A stretch of DNA of 64,000 bases, from contig NZ_BMTR01000030.1 in the NCBI RefSeq assembly GCF_014649775.1, forward strand, positions 1 to 64,000, written 5' to 3'. Below the pieces are notes generated by a model, which worked only from the letters and a program-made list of their open reading frames with translations, was not told where the DNA came from and ran no database searches. Every line of letters begins with the position of its first letter. The stretch's first letter is position 1. The DNA is from Streptomyces longisporoflavus. Lineage in GTDB: Bacteria; Actinomycetota; Actinomycetes; Streptomycetales; Streptomycetaceae. Made by a program: the position numbers and the translations under genes. This document shows, piece after piece, positions 26,077-34,362 of the stretch.

Positions 26077-27663
26077 CTATGCCGCCGCGCCGCTTTCGGC
26101 ATACTGCTTCCGGCATGTTTCGACGAGGGCTGCGCGGTCCACTTTCCCGTGCGGGCTGAGCGGAATTCGCAGGATATTCATGAACCTGGCGGGCACCATG
26201 TTCCGCGGCAGGGTCCGCAGGAGCCGGGTGCGCAGGTCGTCCTCGGTGAGGTCGTCGCCCGAGGGGACGACGAACGCGGCCAGCTCGGCCTCGCCGGCAT
26301 CGGTGTAGGTGACCACCACGGCGGCCTCCCGGACGCCGGCCAGCCTGCCGAGCGCGCGCTCGATGTCGGTGGGGTCGATGCGCATGCCGCGCACCTTCAC
26401 CTGCGCGTCCATCCGTCCGGCGACGACGAGTTCGCCGGCCTCGCTGACGTGGCCGCGATCGCCCGTGCGGTACAGCCTGCGCGGCTCGCCGTCGACGTCG
26501 ATCGTGGTGAACTTCGCGTTCTCGGGTCCGCTGCCGTTGAGGTAGCCGGCGCCGACGCTGGCCCCGGAGATGCAGATCTCGCCGTACTCCCCCGCGCCGA
26601 CCTCGCGCAGCTCCTCGTCGAGGAGGTGGATGTCGGTGTTGTAGGCGGGCCTGCCGACCGGTGCGACGTCGTGCTCGCCGGGACGGTAACCGGCCAGGTC
26701 GTAGGAGGTCGCCACGTCGGTGCACTCGGCGACGCCGTACTGGTGCAGGAGGGTGCACGTATTGCCCGCGCGGCGAGCCCAGTTGGTCAGCCGCTCCACC
26801 TTGAGCGCCTCGCCGCCGAACAGCACGTAGTCGAGCTTGGTGAGGGCGTCGCCGCCGCGCGCCGTCTCCCAGTCCACCAGGAGATAGAGCGTGCTGGAGG
26901 CGCAGTGCACGACGCGGATGTCGTGCTCCTTGAGCATGCGGTAGGCCAGCATGGCGTCGAAGTTGCGGCTCGCCATCAGGTGCTGCGTGGCGCCGCAGAA
27001 CAGCGGTGTCATCAGGGCGCGCTGGGAGAGGTCGAAGCCGAACGCGCTGACCACGAGGTTGTTCGACCCGCTGTGCAGGCCGTATTCGAGCGTGAGCCAG
27101 TTCATCAGGTTGAACCAGCCCTCGTGCCGCACCGCGGTCAGCTTCGGCGTGCCGGTCGAACCGGACGTGAAGACCGCGTAGCACACGTCGTCCCCGGTGA
27201 CGGAGACCTCGGGGGCGGTCGCCGGGAGCGCCGCCAGCTGGTCGGAGAGCTGCTCCAGGTCGATGACGTCGACGCTCGCCGTCTCGACCATCCCGGCGGT
27301 CGCGGGCGATGCAACGATCAGCGCGAGGTCGGGGACCTGGCCGAGCAGCAGCTGGAGCCGCTCCGCCGGGTATGCGGGGTCGAAGGGTACGTAGGCCGCG
27401 CCTGCCTTGAGCGTGCCGAGGATGGCGACGAGCAGGTCGATCGAGTAGTCGAGGCAGACGCCGACCTTGGCACCCCGGCCGTGTCCGCGCGCGGCGAGGA
27501 ACCGCGCGAACCGGTTGGCCCTGACGTCCAGCTCCGCGTACGTGACCTGGCTGCCCGCCCAGACGACCGCGACGGCGTCGGGAGCGGCCGCCACGTTCGC
27601 CTCGAACCGCTTGTGGACAACGGGCGCCGGCGGCAGGGCGACGCGCTTTCCCTGAAGGATCAT
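26077..27663 (-). CDS. Free-standing adenylation enzyme
   Basis: 528 residues with the full core-motif set: A3 VFTSGSTGTPKLT, A5-like HQYGVAECTD, A7 YRTGDRG, A8 VKVRGMRIDPTDIE, and A10 PLSPHGKVDR with the catalytic Lys. The A4 region reads FGFDLSQRALMTPLF, unlike the multimodular A domains here. The code I read is DLRHLGQDVK. It is not one I recognise; the Asp at the eighth position hints at a polar or basic side chain. It presumably loads the downstream free carrier. ATG 27663 follows GGAG by seven bases (a TTG sits at 27666). Free A/PCP pairs usually serve to modify an amino acid before it enters an assembly line, which fits the nearby flavoprotein and P450. Confidence 0.9.
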   Translation of the reverse strand: MILQGKRVALPPAPVVHKRFEANVAAAPDAVAVVWAGSQVTYAELDVRANRFARFLAARGHGRGAKVGVCLDYSIDLLVAILGTLKAGAAYVPFDPAYPAERLQLLLGQVPDLALIVASPATAGMVETASVDVIDLEQLSDQLAALPATAPEVSVTGDDVCYAVFTSGSTGTPKLTAVRHEGWFNLMNWLTLEYGLHSGSNNLVVSAFGFDLSQRALMTPLFCGATQHLMASRNFDAMLAYRMLKEHDIRVVHCASSTLYLLVDWETARGGDALTKLDYVLFGGEALKVERLTNWARRAGNTCTLLHQYGVAECTDVATSYDLAGYRPGEHDVAPVGRPAYNTDIHLLDEELREVGAGEYGEICISGASVGAGYLNGSGPENAKFTTIDVDGEPRRLYRTGDRGHVSEAGELVVAGRMDAQVKVRGMRIDPTDIERALGRLAGVREAAVVVTYTDAGEAELAAFVVPSGDDLTEDDLRTRLLRTLPRNMVPARFMNILRIPLSPHGKVDRAALVETCRKQYAESGAAA

Positions 27664-27693
27664 CAACTGACTCCGATGCGATGTGGAAGGTGT

Positions 27694-28416
27694 CTACGCG
27701 GTCTGCCGATCGGCGGTCTCGAGCACCCGGGTCACCCACTGGTCGACGGAAAGACCGTGCGCGGCGGCGGCCTTCGAGTAGTAGTCCAGTTGTCCCGCGG
27801 ACAGCTCGATGGTGAGCGTGGTGGCCTTCTGCTGGCGCCGTTCGGCGGCCGCCGATGTGTCGATGCGCGGCACTTCCCGCTCCTCGTCGCCGCTGTCCGC
27901 GGAGACCTCCGCCGTGTCGCTCTGCACGGCGAGGCTGGCGCGGACCGCCCTGCGCAGTTCGTTGCGCGACCACTTCTGCTGCTCGGCCTTGCGCAGCCAG
28001 TAGTCCTGCTCCGGCGGCGAGAGACGGGTGACTTCGGCGTGGTGGGCGAAGCTGAGGCTGTCGCGCCTGCGCTGCTGCTCGAACCGCCGGGCCACCCACG
28101 CGTAGTTGCGCAGGGTCTGGTAGTCGAGCCCCGTGCGCTCTATGGCCTCCTTGTACCGCCGCCACCCGTAGGTGGCCTCCCCGTAGAGCAGCCAGTCGCC
28201 GAGCCACCAGGCGGAGGAGTTCACCAGCTCGCGCAGGTTGGTCCCGATGCGCTCCCAGGACTGCTCGGACAGGTTCTGCGGGAAGGTCATGCCCGTCTTC
28301 GCCACCTTGGCCTGCCCGCCCAGGAAGGACAGGACCACGTCGCGCTGCGCCAGGTCATCGCTGGTGTCCGCCGGCTTCGTCTTGTACCTGTTCGCGGTTC
28401 TCACAGCGCCCGTCAC
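27694..28416 (-). CDS. LmbU-family transcriptional regulator
   Basis: About 240 residues. The core LVNSSAWWLGDWLLYGE with following YGWRRYKEA and TGLDYQTLRNYAWVARRF is the signature of LmbU-type regulators, found in lincomycin, aminocoumarin, actinomycin and himastatin clusters. The C-terminal half has a ribbon-helix-like stretch (TLTIELSAGQLDYY) after a charged linker. I prefer the GTG at 28416, nine bases after GGGGAG; the TTG at 28425 lies directly on that ribosome site. It is 30 bases upstream of the adenylation gene and in the same direction, so it probably activates the NRPS and A/PCP units. LmbU members are usually pathway activators; the target here is inferred. Confidence 0.85.
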   Translation of the reverse strand: MTGAVRTANRYKTKPADTSDDLAQRDVVLSFLGGQAKVAKTGMTFPQNLSEQSWERIGTNLRELVNSSAWWLGDWLLYGEATYGWRRYKEAIERTGLDYQTLRNYAWVARRFEQQRRRDSLSFAHHAEVTRLSPPEQDYWLRKAEQQKWSRNELRRAVRASLAVQSDTAEVSADSGDEEREVPRIDTSAAAERRQQKATTLTIELSAGQLDYYSKAAAAHGLSVDQWVTRVLETADRQTA

Positions 28417-28487
28417 AACCTTCAACTCCCCACTCAGCGTGTCTTCCTGGGCGTATTACCGATCACTCGACTGCGTCCGGGCCGCGG

Positions 28488-28703
28488 TCAGTCCGCGGCC
28501 ATGGCCTCGCGCAGGCTCTTGGGGCGCAGGTCGGTCCAGTTCTGCTCGACGTACTCCAGGCACTCGGCCCTGGAGGCCTCGCCGAAGACCGTGCGCCAGC
28601 CGGCGGGAACCTCGGAGAACACCGGCCACAGGGAGTGCTGCTCCTCGTCGTTGATCACGACGTAGAAGCGGCCGTCCTCGTCATCGAAAGGGTTCGTGCT
28701 CAA
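28488..28703 (-). CDS. MbtH-like protein, TTG start
   Basis: 71 residues with the complete MbtH motif: NPFDDEDGRFYVVIN, then SLWPVFSEVPAGW, then CLEYVEQNWTDLRP. MbtH proteins bind A domains and are often needed for their folding and activity. The start is TTG at 28703, with AAGGA eight bases upstream; an in-frame stop lies a few codons further up, so no longer start is possible. It is followed by the LmbU gene after 71 bases in the same direction. A second MbtH gene lies at 37882-38103. Confidence 0.93.
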   Translation of the reverse strand: MSTNPFDDEDGRFYVVINDEEQHSLWPVFSEVPAGWRTVFGEASRAECLEYVEQNWTDLRPKSLREAMAAD

Positions 28704-28932
28704 CGGGCACCGTCCTTAAGCGTCATGGGAACGTCATGGATTGACTCGGGAATGAAGATCGCCGGGCCGGATGCTGATCAGCGTCGGCCGGTCGGCAGAA
28801 CACCCGGGAGTCCCGTCGGGGGGAGAGCCCGGCGTCGATGGCGACCGCGGCATTGCCACGTCACCGTAAGGAACCGGCCGTCGGCGCAACAAGCGCCGCA
28901 GAGCGGAGTTCGAGCGGTTCTGTATCGCTTGG

Positions 28933-29580
28933 CTAGAGCGCGAGATCGCCGGGCAGGAGCGCGAGATCGCCGGGGCGGGCCCCGAGAGCGTGCAGGTGCT
29001 CGTCGTGCAGCTGTGCGTCTCCGAACCGCTTGGCCATGGTCCTGGTGCCTTCGAGGGCGAAGCCCGCCTTCTGGGCCACTCGGCAGGAGGCGATGTTCTC
29101 CAGGCCGTGGGTCAGGACGAGGCGGGTGAGCCCCAGATCGCCGAAGGCCCAGCCGACGAGGCTGCGCACGGCGGTGGTGGCCACACCCTGTCCGCGTGTC
29201 CAGGGAGCGATGCGATAGCCCACGTTGGCCTGCGAGTTGGCGCGGTCGATGCTGTGCAGGGCGATGTTGCCCGCGTAGCGTCCGCTGTCCCGGTGGATGA
29301 TCGAGAAGGTGGTGTGGCTGCCGTCGGACCAGTCGGCCCCGGCGATGCAGTCCCTGAGGGCCGAGGCCTCGTCGGTGATCTGGCAGCGGGGGTTCCACAG
29401 CCGGACGTCCGGGTCGACCCCGAGCGCGAGGACCTCGCGGTACTCGTCCACGCTCGGGGGACGCAGCAGATAGTCGCCGGCGGTCAGCGCGCGGGGCTCC
29501 GGCGGGGTGCCGGCGCGCTCCATGAGGCCGATGCGGCTGTGGGGGTGCGCACGGGCGCGCTCTTGCGTGTGGTCGTTCAC
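28933..29580 (-). CDS. GNAT-family N-acetyltransferase
   Basis: 215 residues. The acetyl-CoA binding motif A is GYRIAPWTRGQGVATTAV (Q/RxxGxG/A form), preceded by the beta strand IIHRDSGRYAGNIAL. The following RLVLTHGLENIASCRVAQKAGF is the RimJ/RimL-type C-terminal helix. The GTG at 29580 is chosen because GAAGGGA lies eight bases in front. The C-terminus contains a short repeat, GDLALLPGDLAL, encoded by a direct DNA repeat. It could acetylate an amino group on a metabolite or a ribosomal or other protein; nothing links it directly to the peptide. It lies between the MbtH gene and a long gene-free region. Confidence 0.8.
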   Translation of the reverse strand: MNDHTQERARAHPHSRIGLMERAGTPPEPRALTAGDYLLRPPSVDEYREVLALGVDPDVRLWNPRCQITDEASALRDCIAGADWSDGSHTTFSIIHRDSGRYAGNIALHSIDRANSQANVGYRIAPWTRGQGVATTAVRSLVGWAFGDLGLTRLVLTHGLENIASCRVAQKAGFALEGTRTMAKRFGDAQLHDEHLHALGARPGDLALLPGDLAL

Positions 29581-29676
29581 CGGTTCGTCCCTTCGCCGGG
29601 CTTCGCTGTGCTGGGGGCTGGGCGCAGATCTGCCGGTGGGGACACGGTGTCGCAAGGGGCTCAAGGCTCGCTACAG

Positions 29677-29703
29677 AGCGGTCCGGCCTGATGCCGGACC
29701 GCT
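29677..29703 (+). terminator. Isolated perfect 11-bp hairpin
   Basis: AGCGGTCCGGC pairs exactly with GCCGGACCGCT around loop CTGAT. It is followed on the + strand by a pyrimidine run (GTTCTCTC). It looks like an intrinsic terminator, but no rightward gene ends before it; it lies 97 bases upstream of the leftward acetyltransferase start. Confidence 0.5.
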
Positions 29704-29932
29704 GTTCTCTCGACGTACGGAATCGGGCGGGCGATGTCCCGCCGTACGAAAAGGAGATCGGCCGCCCCGCGTTCCGGATGGGAACGCACGGCAGCCGATC
29801 GGCCCGTCAGCTGTCCGCTCGGGTTCGAGCGGTGGTGCGGGGCCCTGGCCTTATGGGCGGGCCGCGGTCCGCGTACGGGCTTGGCTCCTCGTGTTGCCGG
29901 TAACCAACTCTGCGCCGAAGGTATCCAGGATC

Positions 29933-29965
29933 GATCGAGCCCTCGTCGAGCCTTGCTGGAGCCGA
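29933..29965 (+). promoter_or_regulatory. Candidate SARP box upstream of thioesterase operon
   Basis: Three consecutive 11-mers, GATCGAGCCCT, CGTCGAGCCTT and GCTGGAGCCGA, align with the core TCGAGCC. SARPs bind heptamers spaced by 11 bases. The distance to the gene start (158 bases) is long, so confidence is modest. Confidence 0.4.
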
Positions 29966-30122
29966 CGGGCGTCCGACGCCCTCACCTGCGCCCGGCCCCC
30001 GGCCGCCTGAGGAACGCTCGAGAGACGCCATACCCGCGCCGGAGCCCTTCTCGGGCCCGCGCTCCGCGAGCCGGCCGCCGTTCTATGGTCCGGGGACGCG
30101 TGGTCCGATCCGAGGGGGAGCG

Positions 30123-30860
30123 ATGGACAGCACACGACCTGCCCTGCGCTTGTTCGTGCTGCACCACGCCGGGGGCTCGCACCTGCTCTACCGTCACTGG
30201 CCGGCCCGGCTGCCCGGCACATGGGACGTGCGGCTGCTCGACGCGCCGGGCCACGGCTTCCTCCTCGACGAACCGCAGATCACGGACGCCGGCCGGCTCG
30301 CCGACTTCCTGCTGCGCCGCGTCGAGCACGAACTTAACGTCCCCTACGCCCTGTTCGGGCACAGCATGGGCGCCCTTCTGGCGTACGAGATGACCCGCCT
30401 CGCCGTCGAGCGCGGCCTGCCGCTGCCGGTATGGGTGGGCCTCTCCGCACGGCCCGCACCGCAATCGGCGGACCCGCCCCGCGAGCTGTCCGACGACGAG
30501 CTGCGGGCCCGGCTGCGGCGCCTCGGCGGCATGCCCGAAGGGGTCATCGACGACTCGGGCCTGTGGGACCGGTTCTATCCGGTCATCCGGGGCGACCTCC
30601 GCCTGGTGGCGAACTGGCGCCCGGCCGCGGACGCCGCTCCCCTGCCCGTGGCGCTCTCCGCCTTCGCGGGCCGCGAGGACCACTCCGCCGCACCGGCGCT
30701 GATGGCCGGCTGGCAGGAGCACTGCGAGCACTACCTGGGCCTGCGGGCCTTTGACGGCGGTCACTTCTACTTCCAGGACGATCCCGGTCCGCTGCTGCGG
30801 CACATCGAACGGGACGCGGCCACGGCGCTCGACGCGGCAGGCGCGGCGCACTCCCCCTGA
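30123..30860 (+). CDS. Type II thioesterase
   Basis: 245 residues with the alpha/beta-hydrolase thioesterase pattern: N-terminal LFVLHHAGGSH, nucleophile GHSMGA near residue 82, catalytic Asp in AGREDHS, and His in GGHFYF near residue 218. It is clearly paralogous to the thioesterase at 52817-53602 (same HHxGGS, GHSMG and GGHFYF motifs) and more distant from the one in the NRPS operon. It heads a rightward group running through a degenerate serine hydrolase gene into argC-argJ-argD. Hydrolytic editing of misloaded carriers is the usual role; a paralogue specialised for the free PCP is possible. Confidence 0.9.
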   Translation: MDSTRPALRLFVLHHAGGSHLLYRHWPARLPGTWDVRLLDAPGHGFLLDEPQITDAGRLADFLLRRVEHELNVPYALFGHSMGALLAYEMTRLAVERGLPLPVWVGLSARPAPQSADPPRELSDDELRARLRRLGGMPEGVIDDSGLWDRFYPVIRGDLRLVANWRPAADAAPLPVALSAFAGREDHSAAPALMAGWQEHCEHYLGLRAFDGGHFYFQDDPGPLLRHIERDAATALDAAGAAHSP

Positions 30861-30919
30861 CGAGGCGCATCTCCCCCGACGCCTCTCGCATCACGTACGG
30901 ACGACACCCAGGAACGGCA

Positions 30920-32110
30920 ATGAGGATGACGATGACGATACGGAAGAGGCCGGCGGCCGGCGCGGTCGTGCTGGCGGCGGTCGCTCTCACGAGCACCCTG
31001 TTCACGGGCCCCGCCGGGGCGGCACAGGACACGGCCGCCGCCGCGGGCGACCACCAGGCGACGCGCGGCGCGATCGAGGCGGCGGTCAAGGCCGGTGTCC
31101 CCGGCATCACCGCCGAGGCACGCGACTCCGCCGGAATCTGGAAGGCGGCAGCGGGCAAGGGCAACCTGAAGACGGGTGCGGCACGCGGCCTGAGCGACCG
31201 GTTCCGTGCCGGCAACCTCACCAACACCTTCGTGGCGACGGTCCTCCTGCAGATGGAGGCCGAGGGGAAGCTCAGCCTCGACGACACCGTGGACAAGCAC
31301 CTGCCCGGCCTGGTCACGGGCAACGGCAACGACGGCAGCGCGATCACCGTGCGCCAACTCCTCAACCACACCAGCGGCCTGTACGACTACACCGTCGACC
31401 CGCAGTTCGCCGAGACGTACACCGTGGGCGACGGCTTCCTCAAGCACCGGTACGACACCCTGACGCCCCAGCAGCGTCTGAAGACGGCCCTCTCCCACGC
31501 GCCGTCGTTCGCGCCCGGCGCCAAGCACTGGTTCTCGCACACCAACGACGTCCTGGCCGCGCTGATCGTCGAGAAGGTCGGCGGCAAGAAGTACGAGGAC
31601 GAGGTGCGGGCGCGCATCATCACGCCCCTGGGCCTGAAGTCGACGTCCAACCCCGGCACCGGCACCACCGTGCCCCAGCCGAGCGGTCGCGCCTACGCCA
31701 AGCTCTTCGCCGCGCAGCCCGACCGCATCGACGACGTCACCGCGGTGAACGGCTCCCAGGCCTGGGGCAGCGGCGACATCATCTCCAGCGCGGCCGACCT
31801 GAACCGGCTGTACGCGGCCCTGATGGGCGGCAAGCTGCTGCCGGCGCAGCAGCTGAAGGAGATGAAGACGACCGTCAACACCGACTATCCCGGCGCGACC
31901 TACGGTCTGGGCATCGAGCAGCTCACGCTGAGCTGCGGCACCACCATCTGGTACCACGACGGGCTCGCCACGGGGTCGATCACCGTGTCCGCCTTCACCG
32001 ACGACGGCGGTCACCAGCTCACGTTCAACTTCAACAGCAGCTGGGGAGGGGAGACCCTCCTGACCATCCTGGACGCCGAGTTCTGCGAGGCGTCCGCCGG
32101 CTCACGCTGA
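30920..32110 (+). CDS. Secreted serine beta-lactamase/DD-peptidase-fold protein lacking catalytic Ser and Lys (pseudoenzyme)
   Basis: 396 residues. The N-terminus MRMTMTIRKR followed by a hydrophobic run and GPAGAAQ is a signal peptide. The fold is that of class C beta-lactamase/D-alanyl-D-alanine carboxypeptidases, shown by VRQLLNHTSGLYDYT and LKSTSNPGTG. Family members have the SxxK catalytic tetrad in a FRxGSVTKTF context; here it reads FRAGNLTNTF, so both Ser and Lys are Asn (AAC codons at both). The second-motif tyrosine is also lost (FSHTN), and the third motif reads HDG. The frame is intact and long, so it is probably an expressed non-hydrolytic protein, such as a binder or decoy. ATG 30920 follows AGGA. 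It sits 30 bases before argC. Confidence 0.85.
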   Translation: MRMTMTIRKRPAAGAVVLAAVALTSTLFTGPAGAAQDTAAAAGDHQATRGAIEAAVKAGVPGITAEARDSAGIWKAAAGKGNLKTGAARGLSDRFRAGNLTNTFVATVLLQMEAEGKLSLDDTVDKHLPGLVTGNGNDGSAITVRQLLNHTSGLYDYTVDPQFAETYTVGDGFLKHRYDTLTPQQRLKTALSHAPSFAPGAKHWFSHTNDVLAALIVEKVGGKKYEDEVRARIITPLGLKSTSNPGTGTTVPQPSGRAYAKLFAAQPDRIDDVTAVNGSQAWGSGDIISSAADLNRLYAALMGGKLLPAQQLKEMKTTVNTDYPGATYGLGIEQLTLSCGTTIWYHDGLATGSITVSAFTDDGGHQLTFNFNSSWGGETLLTILDAEFCEASAGSR

Positions 32111-32139
32111 GGCGACATGTCTGCCAAACGGGAGGGTTC

Positions 32140-33168
32140 ATGACAGTGCTAGCAGCCGTGGCGGGGGCGAGCGGGTATGCGGGCGGCGAGCTACTGCGCC
32201 TGCTTCTGGCCCACCCCGAAGTAGAGATCGGTGCCCTGACCGGGCACTCCAGCGCGGGACAGCGGCTGGGCGCGCTGCAACCGCACCTGGCTCCGCTGGC
32301 CGGACGCGAGGTGCGGCCCACCACCGCCGACGCCCTGCGGGGGCACGACGTCGTCTTCCTCGCGCTGCCGCACGGCCAGTCGGCCGCCGTCGCCGCGGAG
32401 CTGGGCGACGAGACGCTCGTCGTCGACTGCGGCGCGGACTTCCGGCTCTCGGACGCGACCGCCTGGGAGTCGTTCTACGGCTCCCCGCACGCGGGCACCT
32501 GGCCCTACGGCCTGCCCGAACTGCCGGGAGTCCGCGCCGCGTTGGCGGGCAGCAGGCGTGTCGCGGTGCCGGGCTGCTACCCGACCGCGGTCCTGCTCGC
32601 CCTCTTCCCCGCGTACGCGGCGGGGCTCGCCGAACCCGAGGCGGTCGTCGTCGCGGCGTCCGGCACGTCCGGCGCGGGCAAGGCACCCAAGGCGAACCTG
32701 CTCGGCAGCGAGGTCATGGGCTCCATGCGGCCCTACGGAGTGGGCGGCGGCCACCGGCACACCCCGGAGATGAGCCAGCACCTCGGCGCCGTGGCCGGCC
32801 GATCGGTCGCCGTCTCCTTCACTCCGACCCTGGCGCCCATGCCGCGCGGCATCCTCGCCACCTGCTCCGCCGCGGCGCGACCGGGGGTCGGCGCCGACGA
32901 CGTACGGGCCGCGTACGAGAAGGCGCTCGGCGACGAACCGTTCGTGACACTGCTGCCCGAGGGGCAGTGGCCGAGCACCGCCGCCGTGTACGGGTCGAAC
33001 GCCGCGCAGGTCCAGGTCGTCCTCGACCCGGCGGTCGGCCGGATCATCGCCATCAGCGCCATCGACAACCTCACCAAGGGCACCGCGGGCGGCGCCCTCC
33101 AGAGCATGAACATCGCCCTCGGCCTCCCCGAGGAGCTCGGGCTTTCCACGATCGGAGTCGCACCGTGA
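32140..33168 (+). CDS. argC: N-acetyl-gamma-glutamyl-phosphate reductase
   Basis: 342 residues. The NADP-binding GASGYAGGELLRLL is at the N-terminus, the catalytic cysteine is in VPGCYPTA (about residue 148), and the substrate-binding GGGHRHTPE lies near 205. It reduces N-acetylglutamyl phosphate to the semialdehyde in ornithine synthesis. ATG 32140 follows GGGAGG. Its stop overlaps the argJ GTG (GTGA). Placed inside a piperazate cluster, this copy most likely boosts ornithine supply and duplicates the housekeeping arginine pathway elsewhere in the chromosome (an inference). Confidence 0.97.
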   Translation: MTVLAAVAGASGYAGGELLRLLLAHPEVEIGALTGHSSAGQRLGALQPHLAPLAGREVRPTTADALRGHDVVFLALPHGQSAAVAAELGDETLVVDCGADFRLSDATAWESFYGSPHAGTWPYGLPELPGVRAALAGSRRVAVPGCYPTAVLLALFPAYAAGLAEPEAVVVAASGTSGAGKAPKANLLGSEVMGSMRPYGVGGGHRHTPEMSQHLGAVAGRSVAVSFTPTLAPMPRGILATCSAAARPGVGADDVRAAYEKALGDEPFVTLLPEGQWPSTAAVYGSNAAQVQVVLDPAVGRIIAISAIDNLTKGTAGGALQSMNIALGLPEELGLSTIGVAP

Positions 33169-34316
33169 GCGTCACCGCAGCACGAGGCTTCACGGCGGCG
33201 GGCATCGCCGCCGGGATCAAGCAGAACGGCAACCCGGACCTGGCGCTCGTCGTCAACACCGGGCCGCGTCAGGACGCGGCCGGCGTCTTCACCTCCAACC
33301 GGGTCAAGGCGGCGCCCGTGCGCTGGTCCGAGCAGGTCGTCAAGGGCGGCGTGGTCTCGGCGGTGGTCCTCAACTCCGGTGGCGCCAACGCCTGCACCGG
33401 CCCTCGCGGCTTCCAGGACACACACGCCACCGCCGAGAAGGCCGCCGAAGTCCTCGGCCTGTCCTCCGACGAGATCGCCGTCGCCTCGACCGGCCTGATC
33501 GGCGTGACCCTGCCGATGGACCAGCTGCTTCCGGGCGTCGCCGAGGCCGCGGCGCAGCTGTCCGCGGACGGCGGCGAGCGGGCCGCCGTCGCCATCAAGA
33601 CCACTGACTCCGTGCACAAGACGGCCGTGGCCACGCGGGACGGCTGGACCGTAGGCGGCATGGCCAAGGGCGCCGGCATGCTCGCGCCGGGCCTCGCCAC
33701 GATGCTCGTCGTGCTCACCACGGACGCCGCGCTCGACTCCGGCGTCCTCGACACGGCGCTGCGCGACGCCACCCGCCTGACCTTCGACCGCGTCGACTCC
33801 GACGGCTGCATGTCCACCAACGACACGGTGCTCCTGCTGGCCTCCGGTGCCTCTCAAGTCAGCCCGGAACACGCCGAGTTCGCGGACGTCGTGCGCGAGG
33901 TCTGCGCCGATCTGGCCCGGCAGCTCATCGCGGACGCCGAGGGCGCCAGCAAGGAGATCCGCATCGAGGTCACGGGCGCCGCGAGCGAGGACGACGCCGT
34001 CGAGGTCGGCCGCTCCATCGCCCGCAACAACCTCCTCAAGTGCGCCCTGCACGGCGAGGACCCCAACTGGGGCCGCGTCCTGTCCGCCATCGGCACCACC
34101 CGCGCCGCCTTCCACCCGGACGAGCTCAACGTCGCCATCAACGACGTGTGGGTCTGCAAGAACGGCGCGGTGGGCGAGGACCGCTCGCTGGTGGACATGG
34201 CGGGGCGCGAGGTCCGGATCACCGCGGACCTCGCCGCGGGCCCGGACTCCGCCGTCATCTGGGCCAACGACCTCACCGCCGAGTACGTCCACGAAAACAG
34301 CGCGTACGCCTCTTGA
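33165..34316 (+). CDS. argJ: Bifunctional ornithine acetyltransferase / N-acetylglutamate synthase
   Basis: 383 residues, normal for ArgJ. The self-cleavage site is KGAGMLAPGLATMLVVLTTD, where the proenzyme is cut between Ala and Thr in the -ATMLV- stretch and the Thr becomes the nucleophile. The C-terminal HGEDPNWGRVLSAIG is also typical. It moves the acetyl group from N-acetylornithine to glutamate, closing the acetyl cycle and releasing ornithine. The GTG start overlaps the argC stop by four bases. It is followed after 46 bases by argD. The product, ornithine, is the substrate of the N5-hydroxylase at 36495. Confidence 0.97.
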   Translation: MSVTAARGFTAAGIAAGIKQNGNPDLALVVNTGPRQDAAGVFTSNRVKAAPVRWSEQVVKGGVVSAVVLNSGGANACTGPRGFQDTHATAEKAAEVLGLSSDEIAVASTGLIGVTLPMDQLLPGVAEAAAQLSADGGERAAVAIKTTDSVHKTAVATRDGWTVGGMAKGAGMLAPGLATMLVVLTTDAALDSGVLDTALRDATRLTFDRVDSDGCMSTNDTVLLLASGASQVSPEHAEFADVVREVCADLARQLIADAEGASKEIRIEVTGAASEDDAVEVGRSIARNNLLKCALHGEDPNWGRVLSAIGTTRAAFHPDELNVAINDVWVCKNGAVGEDRSLVDMAGREVRITADLAAGPDSAVIWANDLTAEYVHENSAYAS

Positions 34317-34362
34317 TCACTGCCCCCGCCGGCGTGCGGGGTCACCCCACGAAGGAGACAGG

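Larger units (their letters stand above)
29581..30122. other. 542-base divergent intergenic region
   Basis: No convincing gene is visible. The region holds a perfect hairpin (29677-29703) and, nearer the thioesterase gene, three 11-base-spaced GAG-containing repeats that resemble a SARP box (29933-29965). Confidence 0.4.

Noticed and set aside
25543..28665. 1040-codon open frame on the + strand
   Set aside because: It runs across four minus-strand genes with clear family motifs and their intergenic regions, including the terminator.
28735..28932. Possible small gene between MbtH and acetyltransferase genes
   Set aside because: Frames here lack ribosome sites and recognisable composition; only a small 6-bp hairpin (28882-28898) is visible, perhaps the acetyltransferase terminator.
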